A stretch of DNA of 64,000 nucleotides from Paludibacteraceae bacterium. Lineage in GTDB: Bacteria > Bacteroidota > Bacteroidia > Bacteroidales > Paludibacteraceae. This document shows, piece after piece, positions 42,368-52,594 of the stretch. Position numbers and translations under genes: made by a program. The notes beneath the pieces are model-generated. The model had not been told where the DNA came from. It was given only the letters and a program-made list of their open reading frames with translations, and made no database searches. The DNA is taken from assembly GCA_024401455.1 (NCBI GenBank), contig JAKSLA010000005.1:1-64000 (forward strand), written 5' to 3'. The stretch's first letter is position 1. Each line of letters opens with the position of its first letter.

Positions 42368-45300
42368 TTAGAAATCCAAGCTCAAACCAAATACGAACAT
42401 TCTTGGTGAAGGGTAAGAAGCGAAGTCAACACCTTGTTGAATTGGGCTTGTACAAGCAACTTCTGGGTTGTAACCAGTGTAGCTTGTGAATGTGTAAACG
42501 TTTTGAACGTTTGCAGAAAGCTTCAAGTTGTTGATGTGCATCTTGTCTGTCCACTTGCTTGGGAATGTGTAGCTCAAAGCGATGTTTTGGAGACGGATGA
42601 ATGATCCATCCTCAACATATCTGTCAGAGATTACAGTACAGTTCTGACCAGCCTCTGATGTAGGACGTGGCATGTCTGTTCCTGCGTTCTCAACGTATTG
42701 AGTACCGTCTGCGTTAGTTCTAACAACAGCGTAATCCAAAACGTCCTTGCTATAGTTGATACCTGACTCATCCATACCATCCAAACTCATACGCAACAAG
42801 TTGAATACGTCGTTTCCGTAAGAACCGTTGAAGAAGATAGAAAGGCTCCAAATACCGCTGTTCTTAGCATCACCCAAAGAGAGTGAGTTTCCGAAACCGA
42901 AAGTGAAGTCTGCATTAGGGTCACCGATGATAGTCTTATCGTTCTCGTCGATAGTTCCATCGCCGTTTACGTCAACAAAGTTCAAGTCACCTACTTGTGT
43001 ACCAACTGGGCGGTTAAGGCTGTTCAATTGGTCAGTAGTCTCGATAACGCCTGCAGTCTTGTATCCGTAGAACAAACCAGGAGCGTCACCCTCTCTTGAG
43101 AGACAGATGTCTCTTTGAGCAGACTTAGCGTAGAAGTTACCTTGGATCTCGCTACCGTTGTTCAAGTCGATCACCTTGTTCTTTACCATAGAGAAGTTGA
43201 TGTCTGTGCTCCACTCGAATGGCATGCCAGAGATCTTAGACACTACGTTTACAGTGTTCAATGAGATATCGAAACCAGTGTTCTCGATAGAACCAGTGTT
43301 TACTTGGCTTGGCTTAGTGTAGAAGTCGTTGTTTGGTGCGATTGTAGAACCTGGAGTACCAGTAAGGATCAAGTCGTTGTTTCTCTTCAAGTATGCATCG
43401 AACGAACCGCTGATACGGTTGTTGATGAATCCGAAGTCGATACCACCGTTGATCTGCCAGTTAGTCTCCCATACCAAGTCTGGGTTACCCATCTTAGCTT
43501 GGTACAACTCACCTGTGTTGTCTTGGATGTAAGTAGCGATGTACTCGATGTTAGAACCAGCGTTACCTGTTTGTCCGTAACCAGCACGAAGCTTCAAGTT
43601 AGACAACCAATCTACGTCCTTGAGGAACTCCTCTTGGTTAACACGCCATGCCAAAGAGAATGATGGGAAGAAGCCCCAACGGTTGTCCTCAGCCAATACA
43701 GAAGAACCATCGTAACGACCAGTTGCAGTCAACATATAACGGTCGTACAAGTTGTAGTTCAAACGACCTAAGTAAGAAACTGTTCTTACATAACCTCTAT
43801 AACCACCGATCATATCAGTCTCACCCAAAGCGAAGTTTTGCTTGTCAGGGTCAGTGAAGTTGTTGTCGAGGTGGTTCTTAGTTCTAGTGTAAGTACCGTT
43901 CCAAGATGCGTCAGAAACCTCGGCTGCAACCATCATGCTACCTGAGTTGTTTTCGTTGATCTTGAAGTTGTAAGTCAACGATGACATACCACGCCAGTAC
44001 AAACTTTGACGAGAGTAACCATCCAAAGATCTCAATTTTTCTGTAGTTACATACTCAGGCTTGTATTGAGTATCCTCACCGCTTGTGTAGTCGATACCCA
44101 ACTCGTTACGCCAGAACAAGTTCTTGCAGAATTGGATTTGAGCGAATGTGCTACCGTTGATGTTGTTGTTCTTAACGTAGATAGCAGCCTCTTTTGCCAA
44201 GGCAACTGGGTTCAACTTGATGGCAGAAGCCATACCAGAAGGAACGAGGTCTCCAAGGTCTGAGTAAGTACCGTCAGCCTTGTAAGGAGAAGTACTTGGC
44301 TTTTGCTTCAAAGCTTGCAACAATGGGTTGTTCTCATCGATAGAACCACCGGCACCGATTGATGCAGTTGTGTTGCTGTTGTCCAAGTCAAATCCAGGTT
44401 GCTTAGTTTGAGTTGAACGAGAGTAAGCCAATGAAATACCAGTCTTCAACCAAGACTTAGTTTGGTTCTCCAAGTTTACACGGCCGTTGAAACGCTCGTA
44501 GTTAGTGTTCAACAATACACCATCTTGGTTCAAATAACCGAAAGAGTAAGCGTATGTTGTGTTGTCGTTACCACCAGTGATAGACAATTGGTGTTGGTGA
44601 CCCAATGCGTTGCTTAGCATTTCGTCTTGCCAATCTGTACCCTTGCCCAAGTATTCTGGGTTTCTCAACATCTCAGCCTCAGAGTCCTCCTTGAATGCTG
44701 CAATGGCACCGTCGCTGTTTACATACTCAGCATACTCTTGCAAGTTCAACAAGTCCAACTTCTTAGCAGGGGAAGAGATCATCAATTGACCGCTATAGTT
44801 GATCTTTGCCTCTCCCTTGTTACCCTTACGGGTTGTTACCATGATGACACCGTTTGCTGCACGAGCTCCGTAGATGGCAGTTGCAGATGCATCCTTCAAT
44901 ACCTCCATAGAAACGATGTCGGCAGGGTTGATTGCTGCCAATGGGTTGGAACCGTTTGATTGCATACCGTTACCGATAGGCATACCATCGATGACATAAA
45001 GAGGGTCATTGTTACCAGTCAATGAAGATGTACCACGCACACGTACTGTTGAAGCAGCACCTGGTTGACCTGAACTTGCATTAACTGACACACCAGATAC
45101 ACGACCGCTCAAGGCTTGGTCGATTGAAGCAGCAACTGTCTCCTTCAACTTCTCCTCCTTAACGCCTTGTACGGAACCTGTCAAGTCGCTCTTCTTTTGT
45201 ACACCATAACCAACGACTACGACTTCTTCCATCACGTTGTCATCTGTTGACATCTTTACGTTTTGAACCGCTTTGGTAGCAGCCGAAATCTTGATTGTTT

Positions 45301-45526
45301 TGGTCTGGTAACCTACGTATGAAATCTCGATGGTTTGTCCATCCTCGACGTCAATTGTGTAGTTACCATCCATGTCTGTAGTCGTACCTTGTGTGGTACC
45401 TTTAATGACTACATTCGCACCCGGAAGAACATCGTCCGCGTCCGAAACTGTTCCCTTTATTGTACGGGCTGACATTACGCCCATTCCAGTAAAGAGAAGC
45501 ATTGAAGACAATAAAACTTTTCTCAT
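42368..45526 (-). CDS. SusC/RagA family TonB-linked outer-membrane transporter
   Basis: A 1052-aa TonB-dependent transporter. Signal peptide MRKVLLSSMLLFTGMGVMSA, then the carboxypeptidase-like (DUF4480-type) N-terminal domain TIKGTVSDADDVLPGANVVI, the TonB-box region VVVVGYGVQKKSDLTGSVQG, a plug ending DASATAIYGARAANGVIMVT, and the 22-strand barrel finishing with ...FVFGLSLDF. It imports oligomers handed over by SusD, and is energised through TonB. First gene of the three-gene operon. No glycosidase, sulfatase or regulator lies in the operon. Confidence 0.97.
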   Translation of the reverse strand: MRKVLLSSMLLFTGMGVMSARTIKGTVSDADDVLPGANVVIKGTTQGTTTDMDGNYTIDVEDGQTIEISYVGYQTKTIKISAATKAVQNVKMSTDDNVMEEVVVVGYGVQKKSDLTGSVQGVKEEKLKETVAASIDQALSGRVSGVSVNASSGQPGAASTVRVRGTSSLTGNNDPLYVIDGMPIGNGMQSNGSNPLAAINPADIVSMEVLKDASATAIYGARAANGVIMVTTRKGNKGEAKINYSGQLMISSPAKKLDLLNLQEYAEYVNSDGAIAAFKEDSEAEMLRNPEYLGKGTDWQDEMLSNALGHQHQLSITGGNDNTTYAYSFGYLNQDGVLLNTNYERFNGRVNLENQTKSWLKTGISLAYSRSTQTKQPGFDLDNSNTTASIGAGGSIDENNPLLQALKQKPSTSPYKADGTYSDLGDLVPSGMASAIKLNPVALAKEAAIYVKNNNINGSTFAQIQFCKNLFWRNELGIDYTSGEDTQYKPEYVTTEKLRSLDGYSRQSLYWRGMSSLTYNFKINENNSGSMMVAAEVSDASWNGTYTRTKNHLDNNFTDPDKQNFALGETDMIGGYRGYVRTVSYLGRLNYNLYDRYMLTATGRYDGSSVLAEDNRWGFFPSFSLAWRVNQEEFLKDVDWLSNLKLRAGYGQTGNAGSNIEYIATYIQDNTGELYQAKMGNPDLVWETNWQINGGIDFGFINNRISGSFDAYLKRNNDLILTGTPGSTIAPNNDFYTKPSQVNTGSIENTGFDISLNTVNVVSKISGMPFEWSTDINFSMVKNKVIDLNNGSEIQGNFYAKSAQRDICLSREGDAPGLFYGYKTAGVIETTDQLNSLNRPVGTQVGDLNFVDVNGDGTIDENDKTIIGDPNADFTFGFGNSLSLGDAKNSGIWSLSIFFNGSYGNDVFNLLRMSLDGMDESGINYSKDVLDYAVVRTNADGTQYVENAGTDMPRPTSEAGQNCTVISDRYVEDGSFIRLQNIALSYTFPSKWTDKMHINNLKLSANVQNVYTFTSYTGYNPEVACTSPIQQGVDFASYPSPRMFVFGLSLDF

Positions 45527-45593
45527 TACTAACAGATTATAATTAATATTAAATAATTAATAAAAAATTTCATCTAATAATTCAAAATCGTTA

Positions 45594-45601
45594 CAAATAT
45601 A
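45594..45601 (-). promoter_or_regulatory. -7 box for the SusCD operon
   Basis: CAAATATA (TATATTTG on the minus strand) lies 68 bp before the susC start. No -33 TTG at the usual distance. Confidence 0.55.
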
Positions 45602-46463
45602 CTCCTTAAAAAATAATTATACACTATTTATCACTTCAAAAAAACGCTTAAAAAGTTTTTTAAGTGTGTGAAACGCACCTGAAATGCTTGTAAATCTCCT
45701 TAAGTTACTTTTAATCAATTGGAAAGAAATCACTATCTGAGCGCCTTTTTTCGGATTTTTTTTCTCTTCCCTTTCGCCTAAATGTTAAAAAAAGAGCCGA
45801 TGAAACCTGCTATTTGCACATTTTTTAATAAAATATGGCTTGTTTGTGGGCTGAATAATGCGTCTTCGGAGCGTGGCTAAGGCCGTTTTTGTCTTGTGGT
45901 GCAAAATGTACTTTTTTTCTCTTTTTTATGATTCTCGATTCCTCTTTCCTTGCATCGCGACCGTTTGCCAATGTGGTGCGGTTGGTATATAAAAAACAGT
46001 AGGAGGCTTCACAGCTTCCTACCATTTCAATTAACCTAAACCTTAACTATGAAAAATCTACCTGTTTTTGTTTGCATCGCAAATTTGCAAATAAAAAAAA
46101 TAACTACCAAGACGAACTATATATTTATCAAAAATATGCGGGGCTGACAATTATTTTAATGATGTAGGACAAGTTTAAATACATATTTTGACATTTTTCA
46201 ATAAAAAAACGATGGCCGAAGTGGACATCTCTGTGTCTAAAATCGATTTTTTCTGATTGTGGTCCGTCGAAAAATCATTACTTTTGCATTCCTTAAAAAA
46301 GGACTTCTATAAATTGCTTTGCCGTGGTTCTGAAAAATTTGTCGGACAGATTGAAAATCATTCAGATGACGACGGAATTTCAAAAGCACGCAAATGATTT
46401 CGGAGTGTGCCTAATTGTTAAACAAAATCGGGGATTTTAAAGCCCCCCTTAATATATATATGT
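45602..46463. other. Gene-free interval with a hairpin and possible small transcript
   Basis: A gap of about 860 bp between divergent susC and thiL. At 45999-46022 there is a 10-bp stem, GTAGGAGGCT / AGCTTCCTAC, with loop TCAC. On the minus strand it is followed by TGTTTTTTATA, so it looks like a terminator for a minus-strand RNA arising somewhere in 46030-46440. On the plus strand it is followed by a purine-poor stretch and an ATG at 46049 that opens 32 codons (MKNLPVFVCIANLQ). I cannot choose between a small RNA and a short peptide. The rest shows nothing I recognise. Confidence 0.4.
46257..46286 (+). promoter_or_regulatory. Promoter upstream of thiL
   Basis: -33 TTG (46257-46259) and -7 TACTTTTG (46279-46286), spacer 19 bp. 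It lies 178 bp before the thiL start, leaving a long leader. Confidence 0.6.
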
Positions 46464-47495
46464 ATGGCAAATAGAACGGAGATTTCCTCGCTTGGCGAGT
46501 TTGGCTTGATAAAGCATTTGACGAAGAGTTTTGAGTTGAAAAATCCTTCTTCTATAAAAGGAGTGGGCGACGACGCTGCAATTCTTGATTATAAGGACAA
46601 GCAAGTTTTGGTTACGACCGACTTGTTGTTGGAGGGTGTTCATTTTGACTTGACGTATGTGCCGTTGAAGCATTTGGGCTACAAGTCTGCCATTGTGAAT
46701 TTCTCCGATATTTGTGCGATGAACGGTTACCCTAAACAAATCACTGTGTCGTTGGGTGTTTCCAAAAGATTCTCCGTCGAGGATATGGAAGAGCTTTATG
46801 CTGGTATCCAATTGGCTTGTGAGGCTTATGGCGTCGATTTGGTCGGCGGTGATACTTCTGCCTCTATGACGGGCTTGACGATTAGCATCACTTGTATCGG
46901 TGAGGGAGAGAAGGGGAAAATCGTTCAAAGAAGTACGGCTAAGGATACGGATTTGATTTGCGTGTCTGGCGATTTGGGTGCGGCCTATATGGGTCTGCTC
47001 TTGCTTGAACGCGAAAAGCGTGTGTTCAATGGTCAGGATGATGTGCAACCGGATTTTTCGGGAAAAGAGTATATCATTGAGCGCCAGTTGCGTCCGCAGG
47101 CTCGTATGGATATTATTGAGAAGTTGGGTCGCATCAATGTGGTCCCTACTTCTATGATGGATATTTCGGACGGTCTCTCTTCAGAGTTGCTTCATATCTG
47201 CAACCAGAGTGGTGTGGGATGCCGCGTTTATGAGGAGCGTATTCCGATCGACTACTTGACGGCTTCCATGGCTGAGGAGTTCAATATGAACTTGACGACG
47301 GTAGCCCTTAACGGCGGCGAAGACTATGAGTTGCTCTTTACGGTTCCGTTGGCCATGAACGACATTTTTCAAAATCTTCCGGGCATCAAGGTGATTGGTC
47401 ACATCACGGACGAATCGTTGGGTGCTCGTCTTATCACTCGTGACGGACAAGAGGTGGATTTGAAGGCGCAGGGCTGGAATTCCTTGAGTGAGTAG
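46464..47495 (+). CDS. thiL: Thiamine-monophosphate kinase
   Basis: A 343-aa PurM/ThiL-type kinase that makes thiamine pyrophosphate from thiamine monophosphate and ATP. Family motifs: GVGDDAAILDYKDKQVLVTTDLLLEGVHF in the first 80 residues (D-D-A-A and D-x-x-x-E-G-V-H-F), VNFSDICAMNG, LVGGDTSAS, MMDISDGLSSELLHIC, and GGEDYELLFT near the C-terminus. A standalone gene followed by a 194-bp gap before the PorE-like gene. Confidence 0.94.
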   Translation: MANRTEISSLGEFGLIKHLTKSFELKNPSSIKGVGDDAAILDYKDKQVLVTTDLLLEGVHFDLTYVPLKHLGYKSAIVNFSDICAMNGYPKQITVSLGVSKRFSVEDMEELYAGIQLACEAYGVDLVGGDTSASMTGLTISITCIGEGEKGKIVQRSTAKDTDLICVSGDLGAAYMGLLLLEREKRVFNGQDDVQPDFSGKEYIIERQLRPQARMDIIEKLGRINVVPTSMMDISDGLSSELLHICNQSGVGCRVYEERIPIDYLTASMAEEFNMNLTTVALNGGEDYELLFTVPLAMNDIFQNLPGIKVIGHITDESLGARLITRDGQEVDLKAQGWNSLSE

Positions 47496-47689
47496 CCAAG
47501 GCGTCCGATTGCGTTGTCGTGAAGTAGATGAATTTGGAAGTTGTTGTTGCCTGTCATCCAAAGGATTGGGAAGGTGAAATATAATAATTTCGGAAAAATT
47601 GCGTTACTATTTATTGGGTGTCTTCATCCTTTAGAGGACTTCGCTAAAACCATCATGATGGCGACAAAATTTTATTTTTAATATATAAT

Positions 47690-49675
47690 ATGTATTTGAT
47701 GCGTATCTCAAAATATATGCTTCCGCTTTTGGCTTTCTTGTTGGCCTCTTGTTCTGTGAATCAGCAGATTAAGAAGGCAGACAAAAAATATGAAATCGGA
47801 GAGTATTACAAGGCTTCTTCTGTTTACAAAAGGGCTTATTCTCGTATTAACGCAACCAAGGAACGTGAAAAGAAGGCATATGTAGCTTATCGTTTGGGTG
47901 ATTGTTATCGTTTGATTAATGATAATGAAAAGGCGGAGCGTGCGTTGCAGAATGCGGTGCGTTACAATAGCAAGGATAGTTTGGCTTATCTCTATTATGC
48001 CGACGTACTTCGTAAGAACAAAAAGCCTAAATCGGCCATAGAGCAGTATGATGCTTATTTGAAAACGCATTCGAATAGCAAACAGGCCGTTGTTGGTCGT
48101 GCTGCGGCAGTGGAGGCTTACGAGTGGGAGAAGAATCCTACTAAGTATAAGGTGGAGAAATTGAACGTCTTGGTCTCTAAGCGTTCTGAGCGTTCTCCGG
48201 CCTTTCCCGGAGGTGATCCGGATGTCATCTATTTTGCCTCTTCTCGTGAGAATAAGGCGGTAGGCGGAAAGAACAGTAATATTACGGGTATTCGCAACAA
48301 TGATATTTTCTATGCTCGTCGTAATTCATTGGGCGAGTGGGACAATATTGAACCTATTGAAGGCCAGATCAATACGTTGGAGGACGAAGGCTCGCCTTCC
48401 TTCTCTCCCGATGGTAAAGTGATGTATTTTACCCGTTGCCCTTATGTAAAGGGAGAGAGCCACGGTGCACAGATTTGGAAATCAGTTCGTTCGGGCGGTA
48501 AGTGGGGCAAACCTCAGGAGGTGAAACTATCTAAAGATAGTTCAATTACGTTTGCGCATCCTACGGTGTCGCCTGATGGTAAGTTCCTCTATTTCGTCTC
48601 TGATCTTGCCGGAGGTTTCGGTGGCAAGGATATTTGGAGAAGTTCTATTGATGGGGAGAAGTATGGTGCACCGGTGAATCTTGGTCCGGCTATCAATACG
48701 TCTGGCGACGAGATGTTCCCTTATATGCGTGAGGATTCGGTACTTTATTTCTCTTCCAATGGTTTGCCCGGATTCGGAGGCCTTGACATTTTCTATGCCA
48801 AGGAGGTTTCTGACGGTAAGTGGGTGGTTAAGAGCATGATGTATCCGATCAACTCTAATGCTGACGATTTTGGCATTTCCTTTATGAAAGGGGTTAATCG
48901 TGGTGCCTTCTCTTCCAATCGTGGAGAAAAGAAGGGATATGATAAGATTTGGTCGTTCGATTTGCCGGATGTGCTTTTTGACATTACGGGCAAGGTGACT
49001 TCTTCCACGGGTGAGCCTTTGGGTGATGCCATCGTTCGCATTGTCGGAACGGACGGGACGAATACGAAGGTGAAGACGAAGAGCGACGGCTCCTATAAGA
49101 TACCTCTGAAGAAGAATGTGGAGTATGTGATGTTGGGTAACTGTCGCGGCTATTTGAACCAAAAGGAAACGGTTGTGACCTTAGGTTTGGAAGATTCCAA
49201 GAACTTCCCGATCAACTTCTCGTTGGCCTCTATCAGCAAACCTGTCGGATTGGATAACATCTTCTTTGAATTTGGTAAAGCGACTCTTACGCCGGAGTCT
49301 TCTACTTCGTTGGATAAATTGGTGAAGTTGTTAAACGATAATCCTAACATTACGATAGAGATTGGGGCCCATACCGATAAGGTGGGTTCTGCTGAAGGCA
49401 ACTTGGCGCTCTCTGGTAAGCGTGCGGAGTCTGTGGTCGATTATCTGATCAAGGCGGGTATCGATGCCGACCGTTTGACGGCCAAGGGTTACGGAAAGAC
49501 TCAACCAATCACCGTTGACAAGGCGTTGGCTGCTAAGCACTCGTTCTTGAAGGAGAATGATGTTCTCAACGAAGAGTTTATTGACAAATTGACTCCAGAA
49601 CAGCAGGAGATTGCCAACCAATCTAATCGTAGAACCGAGTTCCGCGTTTTGAAGACTACGTATAAAATGTATTGA
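47690..49675 (+). CDS. porE: PorE-like T9SS lipoprotein (TPR, PD40, OmpA)
   Basis: A 661-aa lipoprotein; signal [16 protein letters not shown] with lipobox L-A-S-C. TPR repeats (residues 30-140) are followed by PD40-type beta-propeller repeats ([44 protein letters not shown]), a carboxypeptidase regulatory-like domain ([20 protein letters not shown]) and a C-terminal OmpA peptidoglycan-binding domain ([15 protein letters not shown]). This order is that of PorE of Porphyromonas gingivalis, a T9SS component that ties the machinery to peptidoglycan. Similar domain orders occur in other OmpA-family lipoproteins, so the symbol is probable rather than certain. It is followed 2 bp later by thyA. Confidence 0.8.
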   Translation: MYLMRISKYMLPLLAFLLASCSVNQQIKKADKKYEIGEYYKASSVYKRAYSRINATKEREKKAYVAYRLGDCYRLINDNEKAERALQNAVRYNSKDSLAYLYYADVLRKNKKPKSAIEQYDAYLKTHSNSKQAVVGRAAAVEAYEWEKNPTKYKVEKLNVLVSKRSERSPAFPGGDPDVIYFASSRENKAVGGKNSNITGIRNNDIFYARRNSLGEWDNIEPIEGQINTLEDEGSPSFSPDGKVMYFTRCPYVKGESHGAQIWKSVRSGGKWGKPQEVKLSKDSSITFAHPTVSPDGKFLYFVSDLAGGFGGKDIWRSSIDGEKYGAPVNLGPAINTSGDEMFPYMREDSVLYFSSNGLPGFGGLDIFYAKEVSDGKWVVKSMMYPINSNADDFGISFMKGVNRGAFSSNRGEKKGYDKIWSFDLPDVLFDITGKVTSSTGEPLGDAIVRIVGTDGTNTKVKTKSDGSYKIPLKKNVEYVMLGNCRGYLNQKETVVTLGLEDSKNFPINFSLASISKPVGLDNIFFEFGKATLTPESSTSLDKLVKLLNDNPNITIEIGAHTDKVGSAEGNLALSGKRAESVVDYLIKAGIDADRLTAKGYGKTQPITVDKALAAKHSFLKENDVLNEEFIDKLTPEQQEIANQSNRRTEFRVLKTTYKMY

Positions 49676-49677
49676 TC

Positions 49678-50472
49678 ATGAAACAATATTTGGATTTACT
49701 TCAACGCATATTGGACGAAGGTACCCAAAAGGGCGATCGCACGGGCACGGGCACCATCAGCGTTTTCGGTCATCAGATGCGTTTTAATTTGGAAGAGGGG
49801 TTCCCTCTATTGACGACAAAAAAACTTCATTTGAAGTCCATCATATATGAATTGTTGTGGTTCTTGAAGGGAGATACGAATGTAAAGTACCTTCAAGAAA
49901 ATGGTGTCCGTATTTGGAATGAGTGGGCCGATGAAAATGGCGACTTGGGCCATGTCTATGGGTATCAATGGCGCTCTTGGCCGAATTACGAAGGTGGATT
50001 CATTGATCAAATTTCGGAAGCGGTAAACGATATAAAGAATAACCCTAATTCGCGTAGAATTATCGTAAGTGCTTGGAATGTGGCCGATTTAAATAACATG
50101 AATTTGCCTCCGTGTCACGCTTTCTTCCAATTTTATGTGGCCGATGGTCGTTTGAGTCTGCAACTTTACCAACGTAGTGCCGACTGTTTCTTGGGTGTCC
50201 CTTTTAATATCGCTTCGTATGCTTTGTTGTTGATGATGATGGCCCAGGTGACGGGGTTGAAGGCGGGTGATTTCATTCATACGTTGGGCGACACGCATAT
50301 TTATAACAACCATTTGGAGCAAGTCAAGTTACAACTTGAACGTGCTCCTCGTCCGTTGCCAACCATGAAGATAAATCCAGACGTAAAGGATATTTTCTCT
50401 TTTAAGTACGAAGATTTCGAATTGGAGGGCTACGATCCGCATCCTCATATTAAGGGCGTCGTGGCTGTTTAG
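49678..50472 (+). CDS. thyA: Thymidylate synthase
   Basis: A 264-aa enzyme that methylates dUMP to dTMP with methylenetetrahydrofolate. It shows the N-terminal [24 protein letters not shown], nucleophilic Cys in [13 protein letters not shown], the dUMP-binding [20 protein letters not shown] and [12 protein letters not shown]. The start is the ATG at 49678, two bases after the preceding gene's stop. Forms a natural pair with folA, which regenerates the folate. Confidence 0.98.
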   Translation: MKQYLDLLQRILDEGTQKGDRTGTGTISVFGHQMRFNLEEGFPLLTTKKLHLKSIIYELLWFLKGDTNVKYLQENGVRIWNEWADENGDLGHVYGYQWRSWPNYEGGFIDQISEAVNDIKNNPNSRRIIVSAWNVADLNNMNLPPCHAFFQFYVADGRLSLQLYQRSADCFLGVPFNIASYALLLMMMAQVTGLKAGDFIHTLGDTHIYNNHLEQVKLQLERAPRPLPTMKINPDVKDIFSFKYEDFELEGYDPHPHIKGVVAV

Positions 50473-50495
50473 TATTCTTTGAAAAAAGTAATGTT

Positions 50496-50978
50496 ATGTA
50501 TTCGATGATAGTAGCGGTGGCTGAGAATTATGCCATTGGAAAAGATAATCAATTGATGTGGCACCTTTCTGCCGACCTCAAGCGTTTTAAGAATTTGACC
50601 ACGGGCCATACGATTGTTATGGGGCGCAACACTTACTTGTCGATAGGTCGTCCGTTGCCTAATCGTAGGAATGTGATTCTTTCTCGCCAAATGGAGGCTG
50701 ATGAGGCTCCCGGTTGTGAGGTTATTCGGAACCTATCCGACTTGGAAGTGGCCGAAGATGAAGAGGTGTTCATCATTGGTGGAGGTCAAGTTTATCGTCA
50801 TCTTTTTGATAAGGTCGATCGTTTGTATGTGACGCATGTGAAGATGTCTGAAGAAGGGGATGTCTATTTCCCAGTGATCGAGTCAGATCAGTGGAAGGTT
50901 GTCTCTTCTGAACATACTGAAATTGATGAAAAGAATGAATACGAAACAGATTTTGTGATATATGATAGGGTGAAGTGA
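50496..50978 (+). CDS. folA: Dihydrofolate reductase
   Basis: A 160-aa DHFR that reduces dihydrofolate from the ThyA reaction with NADPH. Motifs: VAENYAIGKDNQLMWHLSADLKRFK, GHTIVMGRNTYLSIGRPLPNRRN, and EVFIIGGGQVYRHL. It begins 23 bp after thyA. Confidence 0.97.
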   Translation: MYSMIVAVAENYAIGKDNQLMWHLSADLKRFKNLTTGHTIVMGRNTYLSIGRPLPNRRNVILSRQMEADEAPGCEVIRNLSDLEVAEDEEVFIIGGGQVYRHLFDKVDRLYVTHVKMSEEGDVYFPVIESDQWKVVSSEHTEIDEKNEYETDFVIYDRVK

Positions 50979-50980
50979 TG

Positions 50981-51010
50981 GGCAAGAACATGTTCAATGT
51001 TCTTGTTTGT
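50981..51010 (+). terminator. Possible terminator between folA and trmN6
   Basis: CAAGAACAT (50983-50991) / ATGTTCTTG (50997-51005), loop GTTCA, with a weak T-rich tail. It lies in the 52-bp gap between convergent genes and could serve both. Confidence 0.65.
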
Positions 51011-51030
51011 CTCCCCTTGTTTGGTCTGGT

Positions 51031-51741
51031 TTATTTGTCCAAATAAAACGCCTCTGTCATTTGTTTGAATTCAGGGGTATAGACGTGACGTTCTATTTCA
51101 ATAGTCAGTTCGCTTTTGTTTGTCGTGGTGAAATCTTTCCTGAATTCCAATAAAATACGTTTGGGTGCAGCCTCTATTTTAGGGCGTACATCCGTTTTTC
51201 GGCTGCAATGAAGGTGCGCTTGTCGGGCTGCGTCTAAGATTTCCTCTTCTGCTTGCGTAGGAAGAATGACGGAGAGATGACCTCTTTCGGTCAGTAGGGA
51301 AGAGGCCTGCATCAGTTCGGCATAACTTAGTGTGTCTGTATGCCTTGCCGTTGAGCGTTGCTTGTCTGGGTTTTTCAACGAATTGTTGAAATAGGGCGGG
51401 TTGCTGACAATGGCGTCAAACCGTGCGCCTTCTTCCTTTAGGAAATTTTGTAATGAAATATGGAGGCACGTCAAGCGGTCGGTCCAAGGGGAAAGGTCGA
51501 AGTTTTCCTGTGCTTGTTGCGTTGCGGCTTCGTCAATCTCAATGGCGGTGATTTGTGCACCGGGTTGTCTTTGGGCTAACATAAGGGAAATGAGCCCCGT
51601 GCCTGTGCCAATGTCCAGAATGCGGGAAGCGGAGGCCACGTCGGCCCATGCTCCCAGCAAAACACCGTCGGTGCCCACTTTCATGGCGCACTTCTCCTGT
51701 TCAACCCTGAATTGTTTGAATTGGAAATAGGTGTTGGACAT
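51031..51741 (-). CDS. tRNA1(Val) A37 N6-methyltransferase (TrmN6-like)
   Basis: A 236-aa SAM-dependent methyltransferase. It has FKQFRVEQEKCAMKVGTDGV at the N-terminus, the SAM-binding ILDIGTGTGLISLMLAQ, acidic I-E-I-D-E, and catalytic NPPY in AIVSNPPYFNNSLKN. The pattern Q-x-x-c-x-M-K-V-x-T-D is that of the YfiC/TrmN6 family, which methylates A37 of tRNA-Val in E. coli. Ends 15 bp before the exonuclease gene's stop-side neighbour, same strand. Confidence 0.88.
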   Translation of the reverse strand: MSNTYFQFKQFRVEQEKCAMKVGTDGVLLGAWADVASASRILDIGTGTGLISLMLAQRQPGAQITAIEIDEAATQQAQENFDLSPWTDRLTCLHISLQNFLKEEGARFDAIVSNPPYFNNSLKNPDKQRSTARHTDTLSYAELMQASSLLTERGHLSVILPTQAEEEILDAARQAHLHCSRKTDVRPKIEAAPKRILLEFRKDFTTTNKSELTIEIERHVYTPEFKQMTEAFYLDK

Positions 51742-51755
51742 ATCTGTAATGGATT

Positions 51756-52529
51756 TTATCGCTTTACTTTGAACTTGTGAAGGTATATGTCAGTCAATAC
51801 CTTCTTGGTGTCAAGCGAGAAGTTGCTTTGCATAACCCATCCGTAGTAGCCTGGGTCTTCTCGGAATACGTCGGTTACTTTCTTCCCTTTGTGTTTGCCG
51901 AAGTTGATCACTTCGTCACCGTTGGCGTCGTAGATGATGCGTCCGGCGAAATCTGCGTTGTTGTTGAACGACGAGAAGTTAGAAAGGAACGTAATGTCGT
52001 TGGTCAAATCAGGATATCTGTCCAATTGGGCTTTGAGCACTTCGTAAGTGGCTTTTGTATCTGCCTCGGCTCCGTGCGCACCCACTAATTCGTCGTTGCA
52101 GTAGAATTTGTAGGCAGCCGAAAGCGTGCGTTGCTCCTTCTTGTGGAAGATGGTCTGCACATCGACAAACTTGCGTTTCTTCATATTGATGTCCACCTCG
52201 GCACGGAGAAACTCTTCGGCAAGCAGGGGAATGTCAAATCGGTTGGAGTTGTAGCCTGCCAAGTCGCAGCCCTCAATGTCTTTGGCAATGTTTTTTGCCA
52301 CCTCTTTGAAGGTAGGACAATCCTTTACGTCAGCATCGGTTATGCCATGGACGGCTGTTGAGGATTCAGGAATATGTACGCCTGGATTGATTCGCAAAGT
52401 CTTGCTCTCTTCGTTGCCGTTGGGATATACTTTCAAGTAAGAAATTTCAACGATTCGATCGTTTACGATGTCTGTTCCCGTTGTCTCCAAATCGAAGAAC
52501 ACCAACGGATTTTTAAGATTCAGTTGCAT
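51756..52529 (-). CDS. DEDDh 3'-5' exonuclease, DnaQ-like
   Basis: A 257-aa exonuclease of the DnaQ/epsilon fold. Catalytic residues are in VFFDLETTGTDIVNDRIVEI (Exo I, D-x-E), SNRFDIPLLAEEF (Exo II) and GAHGAEADTKATYEVL (Exo III, H-x4-D). After residue 180 there is a C-terminal module (INFGKHKGKKVTDVFREDPG) typical of Bacteroidetes versions. It follows dnaN in the same direction with a terminator between, so it may act in proofreading or repair. It is not part of a polymerase polypeptide. Confidence 0.88.
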   Translation of the reverse strand: MQLNLKNPLVFFDLETTGTDIVNDRIVEISYLKVYPNGNEESKTLRINPGVHIPESSTAVHGITDADVKDCPTFKEVAKNIAKDIEGCDLAGYNSNRFDIPLLAEEFLRAEVDINMKKRKFVDVQTIFHKKEQRTLSAAYKFYCNDELVGAHGAEADTKATYEVLKAQLDRYPDLTNDITFLSNFSSFNNNADFAGRIIYDANGDEVINFGKHKGKKVTDVFREDPGYYGWVMQSNFSLDTKKVLTDIYLHKFKVKR

Positions 52530-52540
52530 ATTGTCTTATA

Positions 52541-52569
52541 AAAGAGGACGGAGCAAAAGGCTCCGTCCT
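52541..52569 (-). terminator. Terminator of dnaN
   Basis: AGGACGGAGC (52545-52554) / GCTCCGTCCT (52560-52569), loop AAAAG; the minus strand goes on with CTTTTATA. Separates dnaN from the exonuclease gene. Confidence 0.85.
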
Positions 52570-52594
52570 GAATATCAATAATGTATAAATTGGC

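Noticed and set aside
45825-46025. 66-codon minus-strand frame in the susC-thiL gap
   Set aside because: It spans the terminator-like hairpin and lacks any recognisable sequence pattern; noncoding RNA is a better explanation.
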